The position numbers were made by a program, and so were the translations under genes. Of a DNA stretch of 64,000 nt, positions 54,201-64,000 are shown in pieces; the first letter of the stretch is position 1, and each line of letters opens with the position of its first letter. A model generated the notes under the pieces. It had not been told where the DNA came from. It did not search any database and saw nothing but the letters and a program-made list of their open reading frames with translations. Origin of the DNA: Rhizobiales bacterium dw_265 (GTDB taxonomy: Bacteria; Pseudomonadota; Alphaproteobacteria; Micropepsales; Micropepsaceae); assembly GCA_018449595.1 (NCBI GenBank), contig JAAVUU010000006.1:124001-188000 (forward strand). The letters are read 5' to 3'.

Positions 54201-55207
54201 CGCGCGGGCTGCTGCTTGCGGCCCTGGTGCTGGCGGGCCAGACGATTCTGATGTGCGCCCCGGCGCGCGCCGCGCTGACCCTGTGCAACCGCACCAGCTA
54301 TATCCTTTATGCCGCGTCGTCCGCGATCCAGTCGCCGCGCAGCGAGACCGAAGGCTGGACCCGGGTGGTGCCCGGCGACTGCCAGGTGGCGCGCAAGGAA
54401 CCGCTGACGGCGGAGACCTATCTGGTGCATGCGCGTTCCTCCATCGCCCATTCGGGGCCGCCGCGCGCCTGGGGCGGCAACTATCCGGTCTGCGTGAAAG
54501 ACGCCAATTTCGTCCTCAAGCAGGGCGTCACCCAGCCGGTCTGCATGGCCGACGACACTTTCGCGCTGCCTTTTGCGCCGCTGGACAATCGCGGCAAAAG
54601 CATCTGGACGATGAATTTCGACGAACAGCCGGCGATGACCCTGACCCAGGCGCAACTGGCCGGGGTCAAGCGTCTGTTGAAGGACAATGGCTATGCCATC
54701 GGCCGCATCGACGGCGCCCCCGACAAGGCGACCGGCGCGGCGCTGGCGGATTTCCGCAAGCGCATGCATTTCACCAACGATGCCGGCAATGCCCAGCTTT
54801 TCGACGCCCTGGAGCGCGAAGCCCGCAAGCAGATCGCCCCCGCCGGCTATACCGTCTGCAATGACGGCCGCGAGGCGCTGCTGGTGGCGCTGGGCCAGAT
54901 TTCAAATCAGAACGAAGGCGGCAAGTCGGTGTCGCGCGGCTGGTGGACCGTGCAGGGCGGCGCCTGCGCCCACACCATCACCACGCCGCTGGGCAGCGAC
55001 GCGGTGTTCCTGCTGGCGCAGCGCAAGGGCGGCGGCACGCTTGTTGGCGGGGCACAGCGCTTCTGCACCGTTTCGGCCGCCTTTGAAATCCAGGGCGCGG
55101 GCAATTGCGGCGCCCGCGGCTATGGCGAATCCGGTTTCGCGCCGACGCCCACCAAGGGTGTCCCCGGCTATGTCGCCCATATCGGCGTGTCAGGGCTGAA
55201 GCGCTAG
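54197..55207 (+). CDS. Exported DUF1036 protein with an inserted peptidoglycan-binding-like domain
   Basis: This 336-residue protein has a signal peptide ([22 protein letters not shown]). Two DUF1036 modules are seen: residues 26-125 ([24 protein letters not shown]) and 225-336 ([25 protein letters not shown]). Between them is a PG_binding_1-like segment ([33 protein letters not shown], core [12 protein letters not shown]). The duplicated-module plan suggests a periplasmic wall-associated protein. It overlaps argB by 4 bp, though no link with arginine synthesis is apparent. Confidence 0.85.
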   Translation: MTRGLLLAALVLAGQTILMCAPARAALTLCNRTSYILYAASSAIQSPRSETEGWTRVVPGDCQVARKEPLTAETYLVHARSSIAHSGPPRAWGGNYPVCVKDANFVLKQGVTQPVCMADDTFALPFAPLDNRGKSIWTMNFDEQPAMTLTQAQLAGVKRLLKDNGYAIGRIDGAPDKATGAALADFRKRMHFTNDAGNAQLFDALEREARKQIAPAGYTVCNDGREALLVALGQISNQNEGGKSVSRGWWTVQGGACAHTITTPLGSDAVFLLAQRKGGGTLVGGAQRFCTVSAAFEIQGAGNCGARGYGESGFAPTPTKGVPGYVAHIGVSGLKR

Positions 55208-56481
55208 GCCGGGATGTTGAAATAGTTGAGATGCCAGCGCATCTCTTCCTTGGTCAGGGGAAAGCCGACCCCGCCCCGTGCCGGAAGAATGTCGCGGGTC
55301 GGCAGCTTCATGATGAAGGTCTGGATCTTGAAGGCCACGCGCATCGAAAGATGGGCGTGCCACACCAGCGCCACCACGGGCTTGGCGCTGCCCGCCGCCA
55401 GGATCTTCTTCACTGTCTGTTCGGTGACATTGGCAAGCTGGGCCAGCGCCACGATCACCATTTCGCGGCTTCCCGCCAGCGCCGCCTGTTCCAGGAACAG
55501 GCCGTCCAGCCGCCCTTCGTACCGGGCCGCGGCCACGGCCTCGGCGGGAGAAACCGCATCCGGCGCCAGCGGGTTTTCCGCCAGCCGGGCCCGCAATTCG
55601 CGGTTCAGGTGAATGCGGGTGGCGTCGGACAAGTCGTTGCGCGCCGCCAGCCGTTCCAGGATGGAAGCGCCGACCAGGCTGGCAATGCGGCGCACGGCGC
55701 GGGCCGACAGGTCGGCGCGCAACGCCAGCGGCAAATGCCAGGCGTGCATCTCTTCCGCCTGGTCGATGATGCGGTCCAGGATTTCCTTGCGGATGGCCGC
55801 GTCGGGATTGACCAGCAGCGCCGCCACCGCCGACACGTCCAGCGATTGCACCAGCCGCTCGCTGACGGCTTCGCTGACCGGCTTGCGGCTGGCGATGGCC
55901 GCCAGCGCCTCCTGCACCTGCCCGCAGGCGATGATCTCGATCAGGTCGGCATCGGACAGAAGCGGCGAATATTGCAGGATGGGCCCCGCGACGATGCTGT
56001 TCAGGTCGCGCGCCAGGATCAGGACAATGTCCTTGGGGATGCAGTCCAGGCTTTTGATCTCTTCCGCCAGTATGGCGCGCACGCGCACGTCCGCGTCGCG
56101 GGCCAGGCATTCCAAGGTCTCGACGGTGAGGGCGAAAATGTGGGAGCTTTCGCGCTCCGACAGGCCCGGCATCAGGCGCGCGATCTTCACCGCCAGTTCG
56201 GCGCGGACATCCTCATTGTCGTCAATCGCCAGCACCCGGTTGGTGAAAGCCGACGCGACGGGATTGGCGGCGACGGCGGCGCGGGTCGCGGGCCCGCCAT
56301 GGGTGGCGAGATAGTGCAGCACATCGGGGCCGGCATCGGTGCTGGAGGCCAGTTCGGCGGCGCCGCGTTCCTGCCCGCGCTGGCGCGCGGTGCGCAGGTC
56401 CAGGATATCCAGCGCATCGCGCGGATCGAGGCCCGGCTTGGCCTGGCCGGTTCCGTATCCTGGTGGCGTTCGCTGTTCCAT
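55204..56481 (-). CDS. DUF2336 helical-repeat protein
   Basis: This 425-residue soluble all-helical protein is typical of alphaproteobacteria. HEAT-like repeats are visible in ADVRVRAILAEEIKSL, PVSEAVSERLVQSLDVSAVAALLVNP and ARAVRRIASLVGASILERLA. The start at ATG 56481 has GAGGAAGC upstream. The stop codons of this gene and the convergent DUF1036 gene share CTAG. The family has no settled function; some members are linked with cell-cycle or stress regulation. Confidence 0.85.
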   Translation of the reverse strand: MEQRTPPGYGTGQAKPGLDPRDALDILDLRTARQRGQERGAAELASSTDAGPDVLHYLATHGGPATRAAVAANPVASAFTNRVLAIDDNEDVRAELAVKIARLMPGLSERESSHIFALTVETLECLARDADVRVRAILAEEIKSLDCIPKDIVLILARDLNSIVAGPILQYSPLLSDADLIEIIACGQVQEALAAIASRKPVSEAVSERLVQSLDVSAVAALLVNPDAAIRKEILDRIIDQAEEMHAWHLPLALRADLSARAVRRIASLVGASILERLAARNDLSDATRIHLNRELRARLAENPLAPDAVSPAEAVAAARYEGRLDGLFLEQAALAGSREMVIVALAQLANVTEQTVKKILAAGSAKPVVALVWHAHLSMRVAFKIQTFIMKLPTRDILPARGGVGFPLTKEEMRWHLNYFNIPA

Positions 56482-56583
56482 GCTTCCTCTTGTCGCGATT
56501 GTGCGGCCCGCCGCTTTAACAGTTGTTAAAGAGACATGGTGGACATCCCTTAACGGTGCTTGCCCCTGTCGCGGGGCTGGGCC

Positions 56584-57318
56584 ATGTTCCCGCTCATGGA
56601 AACCGGCGTTTTGACGGAAAATGGTGCGGTGCAGCCAGATTCGCGGCCCGATTTCCGTCATGTGCGGTATTGGATTTTCGACCTCGACAACACGCTCTAC
56701 CGGGCCGACAACGGCATCTTCGCGCAGATCGAATCGCGCATGACCGATTATGTGGCCGCGCTGCTGAAGCTGCCGCGCGACCAGGCGCGGCTGCGCCAGA
56801 AGGAACTGTACCGCCAGTATGGCACCACCCTGAGCGGACTGATGTGCGAGCATGATGTGGATGCGGAGGATTACCTGCACCATGTCCATGACATCGACCT
56901 GGGCGAACTGGGGCCCGATGCACCGCTGGCGGAAGCGGTCGCGGCCCTGCCGGGACAGCGCTTTATCTTCACCAATGGCTGCCGCAACCATGCGGCGCGC
57001 ATCCTGGACCGGCTGGGCATGACGCATCTGTTCGAGTCGGTGTGGGACATCCGCACCATCGCCTTCGCCCCCAAGCCGCAGGCGGCCGCCTATGACAGCG
57101 TGGTGCGCGCGGGCGGCGTGGACGCGCGCGCCAGCGCCATGTTCGACGACATTCCCCGCAACCTGGTGCCGGCGCGCGCCCTGGGCATGACCACGGTATG
57201 GCTGAACAACAGGGATTCGCCCTGGACGCAACACGGGCCGCAGATGGATGTCGCGGACGGCGACATCAGCCACGAAACCGACGACCTCACCACGTTTTTG
57301 AACAGCATCAGGATTTGA
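56584..57318 (+). CDS. HAD-family pyrimidine 5'-nucleotidase
   Basis: This protein of about 244 residues has all four HAD motifs: [14 protein letters not shown] (near 40), [12 protein letters not shown] (near 130), III the lysine in [10 protein letters not shown] (near 165) and [11 protein letters not shown] (near 189). Length and motif spacing match the SDT1/pyrimidine 5'-nucleotidase group. ATG 56584 is taken; ATG 56596 and an upstream TTG are alternatives. It is followed after one base by dapD. Confidence 0.9.
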   Translation: MFPLMETGVLTENGAVQPDSRPDFRHVRYWIFDLDNTLYRADNGIFAQIESRMTDYVAALLKLPRDQARLRQKELYRQYGTTLSGLMCEHDVDAEDYLHHVHDIDLGELGPDAPLAEAVAALPGQRFIFTNGCRNHAARILDRLGMTHLFESVWDIRTIAFAPKPQAAAYDSVVRAGGVDARASAMFDDIPRNLVPARALGMTTVWLNNRDSPWTQHGPQMDVADGDISHETDDLTTFLNSIRI

Positions 57319-57319
57319 C

Positions 57320-58143
<824 letters not shown>

Positions 58144-58144
<1 letters not shown>

Positions 58145-59298
58145 TGCCCAAACACATTGACGCGCTGACCATCGACGCTTTGGTCCTGGCCCAGGCCCTT
58201 ATCCGCCGCCCCTCGGTGACGCCGAAAGATGCCGGCGCGCTGGACGTGCTGGAAGCCGTGCTGAAGGAACTGGGCTTTGCCACCCATCGCCTGCCTTTTG
58301 GCGATATTGACAATCTCTATGCCCGGCTTGGCGATGCGGCGCCGCATTTCTGCTTTGCCGGCCATACCGATGTGGTGCCGGTGGGCGAAGGCTGGCAGGC
58401 CGATCCCTTCGCCGCCGATGTGCGCGACGGCATGCTGTATGGCCGCGGCGCCGCCGACATGAAGTCGGCCATCGCCGCCTTTGTCGCCGCCTGCGCCCGC
58501 GTCGGCACGCCCAAAGGTTCGGTCAGCCTGCTGATCACCGGCGACGAGGAAGGCGAGGCGGTCAACGGCACCGTCAAGCTGCTGGAATGGCTGAAGGCGC
58601 GCGGCGAGAGGATCGACCATTGCGTGGTGGGCGAGCCGACCTCGGTCGGCCATGCCGGCGACACGCTGAAGATCGGCCGCCGCGGCTCGATCAACTTCCG
58701 GGTGACCGTGACCGGCAGCCAGGGCCATGTCGGCTATCCGCAAAAGGCCGTCAACCCGATTCCGGCGCTGGCCGAACTGGTGACGCAGCTGGCGTCGCAC
58801 AAACTGGACAAGGGCAGCGAGCATTTCGATCCCTCCACTCTGGCCTTCACCACCATGGATGTCGGCAACACGGCGACCAATGTGATCCCGGGCGAGGCGT
58901 GGGCGGGATTCAACATCCGCTTCAACGACAGGCACACGCCCGAAAGCCTGACCAACTGGGTCAGTGACCGCGCGGATCGCATTGCCGAGGAAACCGGCTG
59001 CAAGATCACGGTGACGGCCAAGACCTCCGGCGTGGCCTTCCTGACCGCGCCGGGCAAGTTCACCCAACTGGTCAGCGACACAGTCTCCAGCGTCACCGGC
59101 CAGTCGCCGTTCTTTTCCACCAGCGGCGGCACGTCGGATGCGCGTTTCATCAAGGATTTCTGCCCGGTGGTGGAGTTGGGGCTGGCGGGCGGCACCATGC
59201 ACAAGGCCGACGAATGCGTGCCGGTCAGCGAGATCGCGGCATTGACGGACATCTATGCGGCGCTGCTGACGGCATACTTCGCAAAGCCGCCGATCTAA
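58144..59298 (+). CDS. dapE: Succinyl-diaminopimelate desuccinylase
   Basis: This 384-residue dinuclear zinc hydrolase has metal ligands in [11 protein letters not shown] (near 70), GRGAADMKS (near 104), GDEEGEA (catalytic glutamate, near 137) and GTMHKADE (near 353). It releases LL-diaminopimelate two steps after DapD. The ATG 58144 is set by overlap with dapD. It converges on truA, with 4 bp shared between the two ends. Confidence 0.97.
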
Positions 59299-60029
59299 TA
59301 ATCCACGCGCACCAGATACAACCCATCCGGCGGCGAGACCGGGCCGCAGGCGGCGCGGTCGCGTGCCTCCAGCGCCGCCTTCACGTCGCGGGGCTGCCAC
59401 TTGCCTTCGCCTACCAGTTTCAGCGTTCCGGCGAAAGAGCGGATCTGGTGATGCAGGAAGGAGCGCGCCGAAGCCGCGATGTGAATCTCATCGGCGCGGC
59501 GTGACACGTCCAATCGGTCCAGGGTCTTGACCGGCGACTGGGCCTGGCATTCGGCGGCGCGGAAGGTGGTGAAGTCGTGCTGGCCCGTGAGAAACTGCGC
59601 CGCGGCATGCATGGCCTCGGCGTCCAGCCTGGGCGAGACATGCCAGACGCGGCCGTGTTCCAACGCGGGCGGGCTGCGGCGGTTGAGAATACGGAACAGG
59701 TAATGCCGCGCCTTGGCCGAGAACCGCGCATGGAATTCGCTGTCGGTCGCGGCGGCTTCCAGCACGGAAACCGGCGCGGGGCGCAGATAATGGTTCAGCG
59801 CGTCGCGCACCTTGCCGGCGTCGAATTCCTTGACCAAGTCGAAATGCGCCACCTGTCCCAGGGCATGGACGCCGGCATCGGTGCGGCCCGCGCCGGTGAC
59901 GGTGACGCGCTCGCCCGACAGTTTTTCAATCGCGGTTTCCAGCGCGCCCTGCACCGAAGCACCCTCGTTCTGGCGCTGCCAGCCGACAAAAGGCCCGCCG
60001 TCATATTCGAGGGTCAGGCGGTAGCGCAT
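59295..60029 (-). CDS. truA: tRNA pseudouridine(38-40) synthase TruA
   Basis: This 244-residue enzyme has the N-terminal [13 protein letters not shown], the catalytic aspartate in [14 protein letters not shown] (D52), and [13 protein letters not shown] near 205. It modifies positions 38-40 of many tRNAs. Last of the def-fmt-truA operon; its ATG overlaps the fmt stop. Confidence 0.96.
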   Translation of the reverse strand: MRYRLTLEYDGGPFVGWQRQNEGASVQGALETAIEKLSGERVTVTGAGRTDAGVHALGQVAHFDLVKEFDAGKVRDALNHYLRPAPVSVLEAAATDSEFHARFSAKARHYLFRILNRRSPPALEHGRVWHVSPRLDAEAMHAAAQFLTGQHDFTTFRAAECQAQSPVKTLDRLDVSRRADEIHIAASARSFLHHQIRSFAGTLKLVGEGKWQPRDVKAALEARDRAACGPVSPPDGLYLVRVDY

Positions 60030-60967
60030 CAGGCCAGTATCGTGCCGGGCGGCAGGGGAAATCCTTTGAGAAGCTCCCGACCGCTCATCGCGCGCGCGCC
60101 TGCGCGTTGAACGCGGTCAAGATGAATGTACCCTTCGCCGCACGCCACGACCAAATTCCCTTCATGGCTGTCGAGAACTTGCCCGGACCTTTCGGTTGTC
60201 CGCCCCACCATCTGTCCTGGTGTCGAATACAGAACCTTGAGGCGTTCGCCATTCGCTTCCGACCAAGCTCCTGGCCATGGCGAAAGCCCGCGTATTTGCC
60301 GGTCAATCTCCCAAGCACTTTTCGTCCAGTCTATGCGCGCTTCTTCCTTCAGGATTTTCTTCGCATAGGTCACGCCGGCCTCGCTTTGCGGCACCGGCGT
60401 CACGCCGCCGCGCTCCAGCGCCCCCAGCGCCCGCACCATCAGGTCGGCGCCCAGCCCTGACAGTTCCGCCGCCAGTTCGCCGCTGGTCTTGCGGCCGACC
60501 GGCACGCGCTCGGCCATCAGCACTGGGCCGGTGTCAAGCCCTTCCTCCATCCGCATCACCATCACCCCGGTCTGGGCATCGCCGGCCATCACCGCGCGCT
60601 GGATGGGGGCGGCGCCGCGCCAGCGCGGCAGCAGCGAACCATGCAGATTGAAACAGCCCAGTCTTGGCGCATCCAGAATGGCTTTGGGCAGCAACAAGCC
60701 GTAAGCCACGACAATGGCACCATCCAGGTCCAGCGCCGCGAAACCCGCCTGTTCGTCCGCGCCCTTCAAGGACAGCGGCGTGCGCACCGGCAATTTGTGA
60801 TCGAGGGCGAATTTGTGGACGGGGCCGGGTTCCAGCGCCATGCCCCGGCCCTTGGGGCGCGGCGGCTGGCTGTAGACGGCGGCGATGTCATGGCCCTGGG
60901 CGATCAGTTCCGCCAGCGTCGGCACCGCGAAATCGGGCGTGCCCATGAACGCAAGGCGGAGCGTCAT
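60029..60967 (-). CDS. fmt: Methionyl-tRNA formyltransferase
   Basis: This 312-residue enzyme has an N-terminal formyltransferase domain: [16 protein letters not shown], then [25 protein letters not shown] and the catalytic HGSLLP with D-T-G ([10 protein letters not shown]). The C-terminal domain binds initiator tRNA. It works with the peptide deformylase encoded just upstream; the two overlap by an ATGA. Confidence 0.97.
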   Translation of the reverse strand: MTLRLAFMGTPDFAVPTLAELIAQGHDIAAVYSQPPRPKGRGMALEPGPVHKFALDHKLPVRTPLSLKGADEQAGFAALDLDGAIVVAYGLLLPKAILDAPRLGCFNLHGSLLPRWRGAAPIQRAVMAGDAQTGVMVMRMEEGLDTGPVLMAERVPVGRKTSGELAAELSGLGADLMVRALGALERGGVTPVPQSEAGVTYAKKILKEEARIDWTKSAWEIDRQIRGLSPWPGAWSEANGERLKVLYSTPGQMVGRTTERSGQVLDSHEGNLVVACGEGYIHLDRVQRAGARAMSGRELLKGFPLPPGTILA

Positions 60968-61485
60968 CAGCCGGCCGCCGCCAGCTTCTTGGCCTTGGTA
61001 AGCTTCTTGACCGCCATGCTGCGCTTCAGACGCGACAGATGGTCGATGAAAAGCACCCCGTTCAGGTGGTCCATCTCATGCTGCAGGCAGGTCGCCAGCA
61101 AGCCGTCGGCTTCCAGCACCTGCTTGTTGCCGTCGCGATCCAGATACTCCGCCTTGATGCGGGCGGGGCGCTCGACATCGTCCCAGATTTCGGGCACCGA
61201 CAGGCAGCCTTCCTCGAACACCGCCGTCTCTTCCGAAGCCCAGAGGATTTTCGGATTGATATAGGCGACCGGATTGCGCTGGCCCTCTTTCTGATCCAGG
61301 TCGATCACCAGCACCCGCTTGGGAACACCAATCTGGATGGCAGCGAGGCCGATGCCGTCGGCGGCGTACATGCTGTCGGCCATGTCGTCCACCAGGGCGC
61401 GAATCTCGTCGGTCACGGCCTCCACATCGGTGGAGACGGCTTGGAGGCGCGGATCGGGGGCGGTTAGAATGGGGCGAACGGTCAT
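60967..61485 (-). CDS. def: Peptide deformylase
   Basis: This 172-residue metalloenzyme has the three family motifs: [10 protein letters not shown] (near 45), EEGCLSVP (near 92, metal cysteine) and QHEMDHLNG (near 136, two metal histidines and the catalytic glutamate). The first motif has I where P is commoner. First gene of def-fmt-truA, divergent from rmuC with 41 bp between. Confidence 0.97.
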   Translation of the reverse strand: MTVRPILTAPDPRLQAVSTDVEAVTDEIRALVDDMADSMYAADGIGLAAIQIGVPKRVLVIDLDQKEGQRNPVAYINPKILWASEETAVFEEGCLSVPEIWDDVERPARIKAEYLDRDGNKQVLEADGLLATCLQHEMDHLNGVLFIDHLSRLKRSMAVKKLTKAKKLAAAG

Positions 61486-61526
61486 GGGCGTGAAATAGTC
61501 ATTGCGCCCCGAAGGGTCAAGTTTCG

Positions 61527-62585
61527 ATGGATTTTGCGCTGATTATTCTGGCGGTTGCCGTGGTTACCGGCGCGCTGATCCTGGCCTTTGCGCGCCCCAG
61601 ACCGGCCGCCGCGCCCGCGCCCGATCCGCGGCTGGATACCCTGCTGGCCAAGCAGGGCGAGATCGGCGGCCAGTTCACCCAGACGGTGGCGGCGCAGGAA
61701 TCCCTGGCCCGCACCCTGGGCGAACGGCTGGAGGCGCTGGAAAAACGCATGGGCGAAGGGCTGGCCGCCAGCACCAAGCAGACCGGCGACACCTTTGTCA
61801 GCATCACCGAGCGGCTGACCGTGATCGACACGGCGCAAAAGAATATCACCGAACTCAGCGGCCATGTCGTGTCGCTGAAGGCGATCTTCAGCGACAAGCA
61901 GGCGCGCGGCGCCATCAGCCAGGACCAGATGGAAGCCATTGTCGCCGAGCATCTGTCGCCCGACCAGTATGAGTTCCAGGCCACGCTGTCGAACGGCAAG
62001 CGGCCCGACTGCGCCATCCGCATTCCCAATGTCACCGCGCGGATCGTGGTGGATTCCAAATTCCCGCTGGAAGCCTTCGAGGCGCTGCGCATTGCCGACA
62101 GCGACGAGGCCAGGAAAGCCGCCATGGTGTTCGTGCGCGATTCCATGGCCAAGCATGTCAAGGACATCAAGGAGAAATACCTGATCCCCGGCGAGGTGCA
62201 GACCCCGGCGATCATGTTCGTGCCGTCGGATTCCATCTATGCCGAACTGCATGCCAGCTTTCCCGAAACCCTGCGCCGGGCGCGCCAGGACCAGGTGGTG
62301 GTGGTCAGCCCGCATGTCTTCATGCTGGTGATCGGCACCATCCAGAGCCTGATGCGCGACGCCCGGATGCGCGAACAGGCCGACCTGATCCGAAAGGAGG
62401 TCGGCACCATGCTGAAGGACGTGCGGCTGCTGGGCGAGCGGGTCGAGAAACTGCAACGGCACTTCAACCAGGCCGATGGCGACATCAAGGACATTCTCAT
62501 CAGCCGCGACAAGGTGGTGGGGCGGGCGGAAAAGATCGAGAAGGTCGAAATCACCGCGACGGAAACGCCCAAGGCTCTCGGCTAG
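61527..62585 (+). CDS. rmuC: DNA recombination protein RmuC
   Basis: This 352-residue protein has a membrane helix (residues 3-22, FALIILAVAVVTGALILAF), a coiled-coil stretch (about 30-120) and the RmuC nuclease-like domain (about 135-330: PDCAIRIPNVTARIVVDSKFPLEAFEAL core, FVPSDSIYAELHASFPETL). It is associated with limiting DNA inversions. It appears intact but is at the short end for the family. Confidence 0.93.
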   Translation: MDFALIILAVAVVTGALILAFARPRPAAAPAPDPRLDTLLAKQGEIGGQFTQTVAAQESLARTLGERLEALEKRMGEGLAASTKQTGDTFVSITERLTVIDTAQKNITELSGHVVSLKAIFSDKQARGAISQDQMEAIVAEHLSPDQYEFQATLSNGKRPDCAIRIPNVTARIVVDSKFPLEAFEALRIADSDEARKAAMVFVRDSMAKHVKDIKEKYLIPGEVQTPAIMFVPSDSIYAELHASFPETLRRARQDQVVVVSPHVFMLVIGTIQSLMRDARMREQADLIRKEVGTMLKDVRLLGERVEKLQRHFNQADGDIKDILISRDKVVGRAEKIEKVEITATETPKALG

Positions 62586-62683
62586 AACATCGGCCATCGC
62601 CGCCATTTTTTCGCACTCGGCTATCAAGCGGTCCAGCCGGGCGAAACGCAGGCGGTCGGCGGCGGTTCGGCCGCGCATTTCGC

Positions 62684-62968
62684 CTAGCCCTCCCCTTTAT
62701 CCACGGCTCTGGTGACATGCCCCTGCGCGGCGTCGCCGCGCGAAACATGGATGTTGTGGCGAGTTTCGCCCTTCAGCCGCGCCAGCGATTCCGTCAGCCG
62801 GGCGCTGGCCTTCATCAGCTTTGCGACATAAGCCAGATCGTTACGGCGCTGGTGGCCATATTCGTCATTGTCGCGCGGTTGGCGCGACTGGGCCAGGCAG
62901 TCCTGCATCGCCGCCAGACAGGTGGCGAGCTGGTCGTTGAGCAATTGTTCGGGCGTCTTGTCTGTCAT
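62684..62968 (-). CDS. Small protein of unknown function
   Basis: This 94-residue charged, helical protein (PEQLLNDQLATCLAAMQDCL, AYVAKLMKASARLTESLARLKG) belongs to no recognised family, though its helices (KLMKASARLTESLARL) recall small alphaproteobacterial phage-terminase-like or hypothetical proteins. ATG 62968 gives a sensible start; no strong ribosome site is visible. The gene stands alone between rmuC and recR. Confidence 0.6.
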   Translation of the reverse strand: MTDKTPEQLLNDQLATCLAAMQDCLAQSRQPRDNDEYGHQRRNDLAYVAKLMKASARLTESLARLKGETRHNIHVSRGDAAQGHVTRAVDKGEG

Positions 62969-63082
62969 CCGCCCATGTTAGGCGCGGACAAGGCCGTGTG
63001 GATTGGCGGGAAGCGATGTTCTGGCGCCAAATCGCGCGCGGACAATGCAAAAATAAATTCCGGCGGATGTGGACAAGCATCG

Positions 63083-63129
63083 CTGTCATCCCCTTCCCTC
63101 GCGGCTACGCCGCTCGCCGGGGATGACAG
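63083..63129. repeat. Palindromic intergenic element next to recR
   Basis: CTGTCATCCCC (63083-63093) is matched by GGGGATGACAG (63119-63129), a perfect 11-bp stem. Inside it GCGGC-TAC-GCCGC (63101-63113) forms a second hairpin. The form is that of dispersed REP-like elements whose ends read TGTCATCCCC in many bacterial genomes. It lies three bases past the recR stop and may act as its transcript end. Confidence 0.7.
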
Positions 63130-63131
63130 TC

Positions 63132-63722
63132 TCAGAGTGCGCGGCGGGCCTTGAAGGCGGCCGACAGGGTGCCTTCATCCAGATAGTCCAGTTCGCCGCC
63201 CACCGGCACGCCATGGGCCAGACGGGTGACTTTCCTGTCTCCGAGCAGGTCCATCAGGTAATGCGCCGTGGTCTGGCCCTCGACCGTGGCGTTCATCGCC
63301 AGGATCACTTCATCGATGCCGTCTTTCACCCGAACAAGAAGACCGGAGACATTCAGCCGCTCCGGCGTCACCCCGTCCAGCGCCGACAGCGCCCCGCCCA
63401 GCACATGATAGCGGCCGCGGAAGACGCCCGCGCGTTCCAGCGCCCACAGGTCGGCCACATCTTCCACCACACACAGGGTGTGCGGATCGCGGCGCGGATC
63501 GCTGCAGATGGTGCAGGGCGACTGGGTATCGAGATTGCCGCAGATCTCGCAGGTGAGGATGGCGTCGGCGGCCTCGCGCAGCGCGTCGGCCAGCGGCTCC
63601 AGCAAGGTGTCGCGCTTCTTCAGCAGCGCCAGCGCCGCGCGGCGCGCCGAACGCGGCCCAAGCCCCGGCAGCTTGGCCAGCAGCCCGATCAGGCGCTCGA
63701 TTTCGGAGCCGATGGCGGGCAT
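63132..63722 (-). CDS. recR: Recombination mediator protein RecR
   Basis: This 196-residue protein has an HhH motif ([17 protein letters not shown]), a four-cysteine zinc finger ([16 protein letters not shown], near 56-71) and a Toprim domain ([30 protein letters not shown]). ATG 63722 is chosen; a longer frame to 63932 has no support. It helps RecF/RecO load RecA at gaps. It directly follows dnaX; the usual ybaB gene between them is absent. Confidence 0.96.
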   Translation of the reverse strand: MPAIGSEIERLIGLLAKLPGLGPRSARRAALALLKKRDTLLEPLADALREAADAILTCEICGNLDTQSPCTICSDPRRDPHTLCVVEDVADLWALERAGVFRGRYHVLGGALSALDGVTPERLNVSGLLVRVKDGIDEVILAMNATVEGQTTAHYLMDLLGDRKVTRLAHGVPVGGELDYLDEGTLSAAFKARRAL

Positions 63723-63731
63723 CAGAAAGAC

Positions 63732-63783
63732 CCCTCCCCGAAAAATCCCCAAGGGATTTTTCGACCCTCCCTCAAGGGGAGGG
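63732..63783. repeat. Nested palindrome between dnaX and recR covering the recR ribosome site
   Basis: The outer arms CCCTCCCC (63732-63739) and GGGGAGGG (63776-63783) enclose an inner perfect stem GAAAAATCCC-CAA-GGGATTTTTC (63740-63762). On the recR strand the outer left arm supplies the GGGGAGGG ribosome site, so folding would hide it. Confidence 0.65.
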
Positions 63784-63801
63784 TGAACAATGAAGAGCGG
63801 T

Positions 63802-64000
63802 TCATTCTTCGTCTTTGTCCGGCATGGGGGCGGCGATTTCGGGGGTGGCGGTGTCGCGCACCGCCACGATCTCCGCGCCGGGGAAGCGATCCAGCACGGC
63901 GCGCACCATCGGTTCCTGCGCCACGCTTTCAAAGCGCGCCGTCTTGGCCGCCTGCTTCTGTTCCGCCAGCGTCGGCGCGCCGCCGCTGTTGGCGATGGAG
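63802..64000 (-). CDS. dnaX: DNA polymerase III gamma/tau subunit, C-terminal end (runs off the right edge)
   Basis: The last 65 codons are visible, ending ...[37 protein letters not shown] and [14 protein letters not shown]. The G-G-x-P-T-L-x-E-Q and F-P-G-A-x-I motifs are those of alphaproteobacterial DnaX tails, which contact the polymerase subunit. It sits upstream of recR, the expected order. Confidence 0.75.
   Translation of the reverse strand, partial: SIANSGGAPTLAEQKQAAKTARFESVAQEPMVRAVLDRFPGAEIVAVRDTATPEIAAPMPDKDEE

Noticed and set aside
56523-56855. Alternative plus-strand frame before the HAD phosphatase
   Set aside because: Different frame from the HAD motifs and without domain or ribosome site.

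Overview
The window is a high-G+C chromosomal segment of an alphaproteobacterium. The evidence is the order rpmH-rnpA-yidD-yidC-yihA-argB, a Caulobacter-like chemotaxis cluster, DUF1036 and DUF2336 proteins, a TonB/cupin/PQQ metabolic island and FNR-type regulators. The genus cannot be fixed from sequence alone; a Micropepsales or Caulobacterales-like soil or water organism is a guess.

Layout. (1) 1-6384, minus strand: a peptide-uptake operon. It encodes an aminotransferase joined in frame to a periplasmic peptide-binding protein, two permeases, a double-ATPase subunit, and the first codons of an M81/MlrC metallopeptidase cut by the window edge. (2) 6484-12432: a serine hydrolase, then a spore-coat-U chaperone-usher pilus operon with a very short third pilin-like gene; a near-consensus FNR box sits at class II spacing in front of it. 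(3) 12544-16350: a DUF748 envelope protein and a Crp/Fnr regulator. (4) 16900-26768: a tightly overlapped chemotaxis operon of 12 genes, including a soluble triple-PAS receptor and a receiver that lacks its phospho-aspartate. (5) 26782-30643: TetR with paired operators, an amidase, an AraC regulator and an FNR-like regulator with all four cysteines.

(6) 30644-46106: a visibly more A+T-rich accessory segment that ends at the 3' side of tRNA-Arg(ACG). Both edges are gene debris: an E2-like (ubiquitin-conjugating-fold) relic on the left, a transposase HTH scrap and unrecognised fragments on the right. The intact core holds a TPR-methyltransferase, a frameshifted SHS-type MFS carrier, three exported cupin proteins, two LysR paralogues, a TonB receptor and a Tat-exported PQQ dehydrogenase. 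A shared 39-bp element lies upstream of both the cupin genes and the TonB gene, which suggests a single regulon for taking up and oxidising one unknown compound.

(7) 46107-64000: tRNA-Arg and housekeeping genes. These are a lipoprotein, gamma-glutamyltranspeptidase, an XRE regulator, rpmH-rnpA-yidD-yidC-yihA, argB, DUF1036 and DUF2336 proteins, an HAD phosphatase, dapD-dapE, truA-fmt-def, rmuC, and recR preceded directly by the end of dnaX, with palindromic elements on both sides of recR.
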